This document shows, in pieces, positions 1 through 5,976 of a DNA stretch of 23,062 nucleotides. Below the pieces are notes generated by a model. That model was given only the letters and a program-made list of their open reading frames with translations, searched no databases and was not told the DNA's origin. Origin of the DNA: a virus; IMG/VR virus record IMGVR_UViG_3300037672_001069, positions 1 to 23,062 of that record, one strand, 5' to 3'. The translations under genes were made by a program, and so were the position numbers. Each line of letters begins with the position of its first letter. Within the stretch, counting starts at the first letter, position 1.

Positions 1-2
1 TG

Positions 3-638
3 AAGCGGGAGAACATTGCTGAACGTGGTATCTGGACTGCTAAGAAGCGATACATTCTTAACGTATGGGACAGTGAAGGTGTTCGTTACGATGAACCTAA
101 ACTGAAGATGATGGGCATTGAGGCAGTCAAATCCTCAACACCAGCACCTTGCCGCACGATGATTAAGGATGGTCTTAAACTTATGATGAGTGGAACTGAA
201 GAAGATGTTATTGAATTCATCGATAAATGTCGAACCGAGTTCAAAAAACTTCCACCAGAACAGATTGCTTTTCCACGTTCTGTATCTGATGTAGTAAAAT
301 ATCGATCATACTCCAGCATTTATTCTAAGGGAACTCCGATTCATTGTCGTGGTGCTCTCCTCTTTAATCATTATATTAAGGAGAAGAATTTGACGAATAA
401 ATATTCACTCATCAATAACGGGGAAAAAATCAAATTCCTGTATTTGAAGAAACCCAATATTATTCGGGAGAATGTTATCTCATTCATCCAGGACTTTCCA
501 CGCGAACTTGACCTTGACAAATATATTGATTATGACCTACAATTTGAAAAGAGTTTTGTCGAACCTCTCAAGTCAATCCTTGATGCGATTGGGTGGAATG
601 TAGAAAAAACTGTAAACTTGGAATTATTTTTCTCCTAA
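3..638 (+). CDS. 43: DNA polymerase gp43, C-terminal part (5' end outside window)
   Basis: This is the last 211 codons of a family B replicative DNA polymerase of the T4 gp43 type, which extends primers during phage DNA replication. The open frame enters at base 3 and continues upstream of the window. Early residues read AKKRYILNVWD, then EPKLKMMGIEAVKSSTP, which closely follow the T4 gp43 palm/thumb region. The very C-terminus, NLELFFS, resembles the short hydrophobic tail by which T4-type polymerases bind the gp45 sliding clamp (known for the family; inferred here). The stop codon overlaps the ATG of the next ORF by one base, so the two are probably co-translated. An internal ATG at 108 is not the true start because homology continues upstream of it. 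Confidence 0.95.
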   Translation, partial: KRENIAERGIWTAKKRYILNVWDSEGVRYDEPKLKMMGIEAVKSSTPAPCRTMIKDGLKLMMSGTEEDVIEFIDKCRTEFKKLPPEQIAFPRSVSDVVKYRSYSSIYSKGTPIHCRGALLFNHYIKEKNLTNKYSLINNGEKIKFLYLKKPNIIRENVISFIQDFPRELDLDKYIDYDLQFEKSFVEPLKSILDAIGWNVEKTVNLELFFS

Positions 639-808
639 TGGACCTACCTATTAACGACAAAGAACTTGGCACTATTATTAGTGCTATGCGTCTCGGAGGA
701 GATGCTGCCCTTTATCAAAAACTAAAAAGGATTAAGGATATCCGTGATGCTAATCCTGGTGGTCCTTACAAGAAAATTGCCCGTGAAGAATTTGGAATTG
801 TTATTTAA
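638..808 (+). CDS. small conserved-type protein, 56 aa, unknown function
   Basis: A 56-residue ORF starts at the ATG that overlaps the gp43 stop by one base (TAATG). An in-frame start at 593 would lie deep inside gp43, so 638 is preferred. The protein is soluble-looking and charged, with a probable helix over residues 7-35 (KELGTIISAMRLGG, then a Lys/Arg-rich stretch) and a NPGGPYKKIAREEFG tail. I recognise no catalytic motif. Its place between gp43 and uvsX in a tightly chained operon suggests an accessory role in replication or recombination, but that is only inference from position. Confidence 0.75.
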   Translation: MDLPINDKELGTIISAMRLGGDAALYQKLKRIKDIRDANPGGPYKKIAREEFGIVI

Positions 809-960
809 TGATTAATGAAAACATATCATCAGTAGATAGAATTGCTGATGCACTTGAAAGAATTGCAACAGTTCTAGAAACTGGTGCTCACGTCAATGTT
901 GATCATGCACATATAGATGAAATGCATGGCGATGTTGTCACTCACCCCAAAAATTTTTAG
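808..960 (+). CDS. very small ORF, 50 aa, unknown function
   Basis: The ATG at 808 overlaps the stop of the preceding ORF (TAATG), and the frame runs for 50 codons to the TAG at 958-960. The product starts MINENISSVDRIADALERI, a likely amphipathic helix of about 25 residues, followed by a His/Asp-rich segment (HVNVDHAHIDEMHGD) that could bind a metal, although no known family is evident. Support for it being real is the exact overlap with its neighbour and the way it fills the space before uvsX, where there would otherwise be a 160-base gap in a compact operon. The function is unknown. Confidence 0.6.
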   Translation: MINENISSVDRIADALERIATVLETGAHVNVDHAHIDEMHGDVVTHPKNF

Positions 961-973
961 TTTTTAATTTATT

Positions 974-1993
974 ATGGATTTTTTAAAAGAAATTGTAAAA
1001 GAGATCGGAGATGACTATACCAAACTCGCAAAAGACATCGACGACACAGAAACCTATGTGGACACGGGTTCTTACGTTCTTAATTCACTGGTCTCAGGTA
1101 GCATATTTGGCGGTGTTTCTGGGAATAAGATTACTGCCATTGCTGGTGAGTCTTCTACTGGGAAGACTTTCTTTAGTCTCGCTGTGGTTAAGAATTTCTT
1201 GGATAGTAATCCTGGTGGTTACTGTTTGTACTTTGACACTGAGGCAGCAGTTAATAAGTCTCTTCTTGAAAGTCGTGGCATTGACTTAGAACGATTAGTT
1301 GTTGTTAATGTAGTTACTGTTGAAGAGTTTCGTGGAAAGGCACTCAAAGCAGTGGATATGTATCAAAAAACACCTGTAGAGGATCGCAAACCCTGTATGT
1401 TTGTGCTAGACTCTTTGGGGATGCTTTCCACTGAGAAAGAGATTACTGATACACTCAACGATAAAATGGTTCGGGATATGACTAAATCCCAACTGATCAA
1501 AGGTGCGTTTCGTATGCTCACTCTCAAGTTGGGTCAAGCAAACATCCCTATGATTGTTACTAACCACACTTACGATGTTATTGGTGCATATGTTCCAACC
1601 AAAGAGATGGGTGGCGGTTCTGGTCTTAAGTATGCGGCATCCACGATTATTCATCTTACTAAGAAAAAGGAAAAGGACGGAACAGAAGTCATTGGGAATC
1701 TTATTAAGGCAAAGACTGCTAAGTCGCGTCTAAGTAAGGAGAATCAAATTGTTACTGTGCGTCTTTATTATGATGAGCGTGGTCTTGATCGATATTTTGG
1801 TCTTCTTGAGTTGGGTGAACTGGGAGGTCTCTGGAAAAATGTAGGAGGTCGTTACGAAATGACTGTTGATGGTGAGACTAAAAAAGTCTATGCCAAAGCA
1901 ATTTACAAAGATCCTGAAATATACTTCACCCCAGAGGTGATGGAACAACTGAACATTATTGCAAAACAAACTTATTCTTATGGAGCGAATTGA
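974..1993 (+). CDS. uvsX: UvsX, RecA-like recombination protein
   Basis: A 339-residue RecA/Rad51-superfamily strand-exchange ATPase of the T4 UvsX type. It forms filaments on single-stranded phage DNA and pairs it with homologous duplex, feeding recombination-dependent replication and repair. The Walker A motif GESSTGKT lies at about residues 58-65. A Walker B-like strand, CMFVLDSLGML, lies near residue 145, and MIVTNHTYDVIG around residue 195 resembles the region before the DNA-binding loop. Length is slightly below T4 UvsX (about 390 aa). The start at 974 follows an AT-rich 13-base spacer without a Shine-Dalgarno sequence, so coupling to the upstream ORF is possible. Its stop overlaps the gp41 start by 14 bases. 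Confidence 0.95.
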   Translation: MDFLKEIVKEIGDDYTKLAKDIDDTETYVDTGSYVLNSLVSGSIFGGVSGNKITAIAGESSTGKTFFSLAVVKNFLDSNPGGYCLYFDTEAAVNKSLLESRGIDLERLVVVNVVTVEEFRGKALKAVDMYQKTPVEDRKPCMFVLDSLGMLSTEKEITDTLNDKMVRDMTKSQLIKGAFRMLTLKLGQANIPMIVTNHTYDVIGAYVPTKEMGGGSGLKYAASTIIHLTKKKEKDGTEVIGNLIKAKTAKSRLSKENQIVTVRLYYDERGLDRYFGLLELGELGGLWKNVGGRYEMTVDGETKKVYAKAIYKDPEIYFTPEVMEQLNIIAKQTYSYGAN

Positions 1994-3359
1994 GTCAACT
2001 ATTTTACGAAACCTTGTTTTCAATGAAGAGTACTCTCGCAAAGTAATTCCGTTTATTGAACCTGATTATTTTGAGCAGAGAACTGAAAAAATTATTTTTC
2101 AGGAGATTACTGAGTTTATTGTAAAATATGGCAATGTCATTACTACAGAAGCATTGTCAATTGAAATGGAGGATCGTGCAGATCTCTCCGAAATGGAAGT
2201 AAAAGAGTCTCGTGAAATTATTACGGGACTTAATGATTCTCCCGTAGATAGTCAATGGTTACTTGATACTACTGAAAAGTGGTGTCGTGATCGTGCGATT
2301 TATCTTGCTCTTATGGAGTCCATCGGTATTGCTGACGGTGCTGATAAAGAAAAAACCCGTGATGCCATTCCTTCAATTTTGTCGGATGCACTTGCGGTTT
2401 CTTTTGATAATCACATCGGTCACAATTACTTAGAAGATTATCAAGAGCGATACGAGGCATATCATAGGAAAGAGGATAAGATCCCGTTTGATCTTGAATA
2501 CCTTAATAAAATCACGAAAGGTGGTTTACCTAATAAGACTCTTAATATCGCGCTTGCGGGAACAGGGGTGGGTAAGTCCCTATTCATGTGCCATTTTGCT
2601 AGTTCCGCTCTACTGCAGGGAAAAAATGTTTTGTATATCACGATGGAGATGGCTGAGGAGAAGATTGCGGAACGTATTGACGCAAACCTTCTGAATGTTT
2701 CTATTCAAGATCTGGTAGATCTTCCTAGAACTTCATTTGAAAACAAAGTAACCAATCTAAGTAAGAAAACTCAGGGTCAACTTATAATTAAGGAGTATCC
2801 AACAGCGAGTGCTCATAGTGGACATTTTAAAGCACTTCTTAATGAACTTGCACTTAAGAAATCTTTTAGACCTGATATTATATTTGTGGATTATCTCAAT
2901 ATTTGTGCCTCGTCGCGTTACAAGGGATCTGCCAATATTAATTCCTATACTCTTGTTAAGTCGATTGCAGAGGAACTTAGAGGATTGGCTGTCGAAGCCG
3001 AGGTCCCTATCGTATCTGCCACCCAGACCACTCGTTCTGGTTATGGCAGCTCTGATGTTGACCTTACTGACACTAGTGAGTCCTTTGGTCTCCCTGCTAC
3101 TGCTGATCTTATGTTTGCCCTTATTTCTACAGAAGAGTTGGAACAATTGGGACAGATTATGGTGAAGCAGTTGAAGAATCGTTATAACGACATTAATCTC
3201 TTTAAGAGATTTGTTGTTGGTATTGACCGTGCAAAGATGCGTTTGTATGATTGTGAGCAAACAGCACAAGAGGATATACTTGACTCTGGAAGAGAAGAGG
3301 AGTATAATCATGAGGACGAAAAGAAACCTAAAAAATCATTCGACGGATTTAAATTCTAA
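1980..3359 (+). CDS. 41: replicative DNA helicase gp41 (DnaB family)
   Basis: A 459-residue 5'-3' hexameric helicase of the T4 gp41/DnaB type, which unwinds DNA at the fork and partners primase gp61, encoded at 10031. The N-terminal helical domain spans residues 1-140. The RecA-like core has Walker A GTGVGKS at residues 194-200, an LYITMEM strand at about 218-224, and Walker B DIIFVDYLN near 299-307. The C-terminus is acidic then Lys-rich (EDEKKPKKSFDGFKF). I chose ATG 1980 because the protein then begins MERIESTILRNLVFNEEYS, aligning with the T4 start; an in-frame TTG at 1959 would deepen the overlap with uvsX. The stop overlaps the mazG ATG by one base. Confidence 0.95.
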   Translation: MERIESTILRNLVFNEEYSRKVIPFIEPDYFEQRTEKIIFQEITEFIVKYGNVITTEALSIEMEDRADLSEMEVKESREIITGLNDSPVDSQWLLDTTEKWCRDRAIYLALMESIGIADGADKEKTRDAIPSILSDALAVSFDNHIGHNYLEDYQERYEAYHRKEDKIPFDLEYLNKITKGGLPNKTLNIALAGTGVGKSLFMCHFASSALLQGKNVLYITMEMAEEKIAERIDANLLNVSIQDLVDLPRTSFENKVTNLSKKTQGQLIIKEYPTASAHSGHFKALLNELALKKSFRPDIIFVDYLNICASSRYKGSANINSYTLVKSIAEELRGLAVEAEVPIVSATQTTRSGYGSSDVDLTDTSESFGLPATADLMFALISTEELEQLGQIMVKQLKNRYNDINLFKRFVVGIDRAKMRLYDCEQTAQEDILDSGREEEYNHEDEKKPKKSFDGFKF

Positions 3360-3769
3360 TGAGTAAGCAAGTTGATTTTGAAAAGTATCAGAAGTTTGTA
3401 GATGCTGTTACTTCAGACCAATCTACAGATTTTGTTGCCCTTGCAGATCGTCTAGTTGAACTGGATGAAAAGGGTGCAAACATTGAACGTCTTCTGACCG
3501 CTGGTGTTGGTATCAATGCTGAAGGCGGAGAGTTCCTTGAAATTATCAAGAAACTTATCTTCCAAGGCAAACCTTGGGATGAAGCAAACAAGGAACATCT
3601 GTTCATCGAACTTGGTGATCTGATGTGGTATGTTGCCCAAGCGTGTATGGCACTTGGTGTTTCTCTTGATGAAGTTGTTGCTCGCAACGTAAAGAAACTT
3701 GAGAAGCGTTATCCTGGTGGACAGTTTGATGTATACTATTCCGAGAATAGAGAAGTTGGTGATCTTTGA
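3359..3769 (+). CDS. mazG: MazG-like nucleotide pyrophosphohydrolase
   Basis: A 136-residue MazG-type all-alpha NTP pyrophosphohydrolase. The metal-binding signature is visible: an EGGEFLEIIKK helix (Glu55, Glu58, Glu61) and the second helix ELGDLMWYVA (Glu84, Asp87), followed by NVKKLEKRYPGG, the usual closing element of the fold. Family members hydrolyse (d)NTPs or ppGpp-like nucleotides. In cyanophages MazG has been proposed to alter host nutrient signalling or recycle nucleotides, and the sequence does not decide between these. It is a single domain, about half the length of bacterial two-domain MazG. It is coupled to gp41 by a one-base overlap and to the next gene by a TTGA overlap. Confidence 0.92.
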   Translation: MSKQVDFEKYQKFVDAVTSDQSTDFVALADRLVELDEKGANIERLLTAGVGINAEGGEFLEIIKKLIFQGKPWDEANKEHLFIELGDLMWYVAQACMALGVSLDEVVARNVKKLEKRYPGGQFDVYYSENREVGDL

Positions 3770-4791
3770 TAGAATCTGTAATTAAAAATGAACTCTACAT
3801 GGGGTACATCTTTGGTATTATGATTTTGGGTGGGTTCATTCGTGAATATCATGCACTTGAAGATGTGTACTCACTAATAAAAAGATATGTTAGTGATAAT
3901 CGTCTTATTATTATTCTAACTTCATTTTTAGGTGGCGTACTTCCTATTCCAGGACGTGTGGCATTATCTGCACCACTTCTAGATGCTATCGCACCAGCAG
4001 AAAAGAAAAAACGTTCTTATTTTGGTGTAATTGATTATTTGTCTACCCATCATTATTATTGGTGGTCACCACTAGAGAAGACAGTTGTCTTACCTATGGC
4101 GGTGATGGGAGTATCCTATACGACATTTCTTGGATATACAATCGTTCCTCTTATCATTACATTATCGTATACTTGGTGGTACATCTTCTCAAAGATTGAT
4201 CCTGAAAGTGTTAATATTTTAGATAATGTTCGTGAGTTCAATTGGCGTCGTGCTCTTACAGGATGGGCACCACTGATTGCTACTATTATTCTTCTATTAA
4301 ATACAGGTAAAGGTGGGGCAATCTTCTTCTTTCCTTGGTTCCTTGTGATGTCAATCTATTACTCTATTGTATTTAAAGATTGGAAGTGGGGTAAATGGTT
4401 GGATGGTAAGTTTGCTATCATTGCTACTATTGTTCTTGCATTTAGTGGTGTTGTTGGGCAAATAAAAGGTCCTGTGATGGAGTATCTCAAGGCAGCAACT
4501 CCTGAAATGTTAATTCCCGCTTCAATTGTTGCTATGATTGCTGCTTGGATTATGGGTTCATCTGGTAAGTATGCTGGTATGACTTCTGCTCTGGTAGCAA
4601 TCTTCGGTCCCCAATACTTGGTGTGGTTCCTCTGCACTGAATATTCTGGATATCTATTGTCACCTGCACATAAATGTTTGATGATTGGACAACAATATTT
4701 TGGAACTCCTATTAGGAAATATTATAAAGTAATTGGTGGTCTGTGTGGCATACTTATTGGATATGCAGCGATTATAACTTTTGCAATCTAA
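3766..4791 (+). CDS. multi-pass membrane protein, DUF401-like (GntP/citrate-transporter-related)
   Basis: A highly hydrophobic protein with roughly nine or ten predicted membrane segments by eye, for example YIFGIMILGGFI, LIIILTSFLGGVLP, FLGYTIVPLIITLSYTWW, ALTGWAPLIATIILLL and LCGILIGYAAIITFAI. Two features resemble DUF401 proteins, putative integral membrane relatives of GntP-type transporters: LPIPGRVALSAPLLDAIAP near residues 60-78, and a later segment IDYLSTHHYYWWSPLEK recalling the family's NYW...HxWE...PLYPG element. Substrate is unknown. The start is uncertain: TTG at 3766 forms a TTGA overlap with the mazG stop and gives 341 aa, while the in-frame ATG at 3799 would give 330 aa and loses only polar residues. 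Its stop overlaps the next ATG by one base. Confidence 0.82.
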   Translation: MIESVIKNELYMGYIFGIMILGGFIREYHALEDVYSLIKRYVSDNRLIIILTSFLGGVLPIPGRVALSAPLLDAIAPAEKKKRSYFGVIDYLSTHHYYWWSPLEKTVVLPMAVMGVSYTTFLGYTIVPLIITLSYTWWYIFSKIDPESVNILDNVREFNWRRALTGWAPLIATIILLLNTGKGGAIFFFPWFLVMSIYYSIVFKDWKWGKWLDGKFAIIATIVLAFSGVVGQIKGPVMEYLKAATPEMLIPASIVAMIAAWIMGSSGKYAGMTSALVAIFGPQYLVWFLCTEYSGYLLSPAHKCLMIGQQYFGTPIRKYYKVIGGLCGILIGYAAIITFAI

Positions 4792-4982
4792 TGTACACGA
4801 TTCTTAATTATGCTACAGCATTCTGGACTGTAGTTGTTATGAATTGTATTCAACCCGTTAATTGGCAATACTGTTATCGGGTTGATCAGTGGTTAGTTCC
4901 TGAACTTCACGAGGGATGGAAACTATACACTAAAGAAGTAGTCCCATATCAAAAAGAGAAGGACTATCTCAAGGGGTTATAG
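4791..4982 (+). CDS. small protein with one hydrophobic N-terminal segment, 63 aa
   Basis: A 63-residue ORF starts at the ATG overlapping the stop of the membrane-protein gene (TAATG); in-frame codons upstream lie inside that gene and are not used. The N-terminus MYTILNYATAFWTVVVMNCI could be a membrane anchor. The remainder is polar with many aromatics (NWQYCYRVDQWLVPELHEGW) and a charged tail. No family recognised. The last ten bases, including the stop codon, lie inside the tRNA-Ala gene (acceptor stem), so either the C-terminal codons are constrained by the tRNA or processing of the tRNA would clip this message. Position suggests a partner of the membrane protein, which is inference only. 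Confidence 0.65.
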   Translation: MYTILNYATAFWTVVVMNCIQPVNWQYCYRVDQWLVPELHEGWKLYTKEVVPYQKEKDYLKGL

Positions 4983-5045
4983 CTCAACTGGTAGAGCACC
5001 TGCTTTGCAAGCAGGGGGTTTGGGGTTCGAGTCCCCATAACTCCA
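4973..5045 (+). tRNA. tRNA-Ala (anticodon UGC)
   Basis: A complete 73-nt cloverleaf can be folded by hand. The acceptor stem is GGGGTTA paired with TAACTCC, with discriminator A73. The D-stem is GCTC/GAGC and the anticodon stem CCTGC/GCAGG, with loop TTTGCAA and anticodon TGC at 5006-5008. The variable loop is GGGTT, and the T-arm is TGGGG-TTCGAGT-CCCCA. The third acceptor pair is G:U (G4975 with T5042), the classic identity element for alanyl-tRNA synthetase, which strongly supports the alanine assignment. The 3' CCA is not encoded (next bases TAT). It reads GCN codons, GCA best. Its first ten bases overlap the end of the preceding ORF. Confidence 0.96.
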
Positions 5046-5065
5046 TATTTGTGCTATAGTAGGCA

Positions 5066-5073
5066 CATAAATA
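5066..5073 (+). promoter_or_regulatory. T4-type late promoter (CATAAATA) upstream of the nuclease gene
   Basis: CATAAATA differs by one base from the T4 late promoter core TATAAATA that the gp55 sigma factor recognises. It lies 13 bases before the ATG at 5087. If the start site falls about six bases after the core, as in T4, the leader would be only about 8 nt and lack a Shine-Dalgarno sequence. Confidence 0.55.
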
Positions 5074-5086
5074 ACCGAAAACGCCA

Positions 5087-5764
5087 ATGGCTGGTCAAAA
5101 GGGTTTTGTCTATGAAGAGAAAATCCATAATAAGTTGAAGGCAAAGGGAATCGCTCCAGCAGGTTTTACTCCTGCAAGAGCAAATCCATTTGCACCTGAT
5201 GCAATGTTTATGTATAGCGGTTCTTCATATAAACTTGAAGTCAAGTTAAATCTCTCTACAGACTATGGTCAAGGGACTTTAAATTATGATAACGGTATTT
5301 GGAAGCTTGGTGGCGCTTCAACTCCAGAGGCAGATATTCTTCGCGATATGATGCGCGGAGTTGGTATTGAACAATTTGCAAATTCTGAATGGGGTCCTAA
5401 AGGTGCTCCTTTTAGATCAACTGTTCCTGTAGAACAGTTTACTCAGGAAATGGTAACTTCTGATTATGCAAGATTTGGTAATCGATATAAAGTAATTTCA
5501 AGTTCTGCTTTGCATGATTACTATGCAGCAAAGGGAACTTTCTACATTCAGATTGGTGGATATGGTTTGTACTATATGCGTTCAAACCCTTTACGTTTGT
5601 CGATTCCACAATTCAAACCTGGTTTGAGAATACGTCTTCGTACAAAGCGCGGTGGTAGTGTCCCCATCAATAATTATCGGTTTACTACTGCACTGCAAGT
5701 TACTACCAAACCTGGAATCTCGGCATATGATCTCGATAAAAGTTTAGACATTTTAGATTCATGA
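5087..5764 (+). CDS. putative PD-(D/E)XK-fold nuclease, 225 aa
   Basis: Residues 35-53 carry a nuclease-like signature: FAPDAMF with Asp38, a beta-hairpin (MYSGSSYK), then LEVK with Glu51 and Lys53. This matches the PD-(D/E)XK pattern shared by restriction enzymes, resolvases and phage exonucleases. An upstream helix, GFVYEEKIHNKLKAK, supplies the customary Glu (Glu10/Glu11), and Gln62 follows the core. The rest is aromatic-rich, with basic stretches (RIRLRTKRGG) that could contact DNA. I do not recognise the exact family, so substrate is unknown: resolvase, DNA degradation and packaging roles are all possible. A late promoter lies just upstream, so it is probably a late gene. Its stop overlaps the next ATG (ATGA). 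The fold call is inference from motif spacing. Confidence 0.7.
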   Translation: MAGQKGFVYEEKIHNKLKAKGIAPAGFTPARANPFAPDAMFMYSGSSYKLEVKLNLSTDYGQGTLNYDNGIWKLGGASTPEADILRDMMRGVGIEQFANSEWGPKGAPFRSTVPVEQFTQEMVTSDYARFGNRYKVISSSALHDYYAAKGTFYIQIGGYGLYYMRSNPLRLSIPQFKPGLRIRLRTKRGGSVPINNYRFTTALQVTTKPGISAYDLDKSLDILDS

Positions 5765-5976
5765 ATTCATACGTTAAAGAATTAATCAACGACTACGATG
5801 GTGATAATTATGAACACTTCACCAGATATATCTACATGACTTTTCAACGTGAGATTGATTCTAGTGGGGGTAAAAATAAGGATAAATATATAAAGATACG
5901 AAATGACATTTTAAAGTACATAGTTACCAATCGTGGCAATGTTACTTTAGAACTACGCAAAAACCGATATCAATGA
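5761..5976 (+). CDS. small hypothetical protein, 71 aa
   Basis: A 71-residue, predominantly helical, basic-and-aromatic protein (for example YEHFTRYIYMTFQREI and DKYIKIRNDILKYIV). It overlaps both neighbours by ATGA junctions, so it is almost certainly translated with the nuclease gene before it and the nucleotidyltransferase gene after it. No motif is recognised. A partner or small regulator of one of these enzymes is plausible from position alone. The late-promoter-like octamer GATAAATA lies within its coding sequence at 5881-5888. Confidence 0.7.
   Translation: MNSYVKELINDYDGDNYEHFTRYIYMTFQREIDSSGGKNKDKYIKIRNDILKYIVTNRGNVTLELRKNRYQ
5881..5888 (+). promoter_or_regulatory. possible internal late promoter (GATAAATA)
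   Basis: GATAAATA matches the late core in seven of eight bases and sits 85 bases before the ATG at 5973, inside the 71-aa ORF. It could give the capsid-targeted gene its own late transcript. Such matches also arise by chance in AT-rich coding sequence, so confidence is low. Confidence 0.25.

Noticed and set aside
391-401. AATAAATA inside the polymerase gene as a late promoter
   Set aside because: It is mid-gene, far from any start codon and expected by chance in AT-rich coding sequence.
951-973. AAAAATTTTT palindrome before uvsX as a terminator or operator
   Set aside because: It is pure A/T with no G/C stem, and operon continuity argues against termination there.
1959-1979. TTG start for gp41 seven codons upstream
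   Set aside because: The extra residues overlap uvsX further and add nothing that aligns with T4 gp41; ATG 1980 fits better.
2757-3311. 184-aa minus-strand ORF inside gp41
   Set aside because: It is an antisense shadow of the helicase gene, with no promoter, ribosome site or recognisable domain.
5050-5067. TGTGC/GCACA inverted repeat as a terminator after the tRNA
   Set aside because: The stem is only five pairs with an eight-base loop and no T run follows; it overlaps promoter-like sequence instead.
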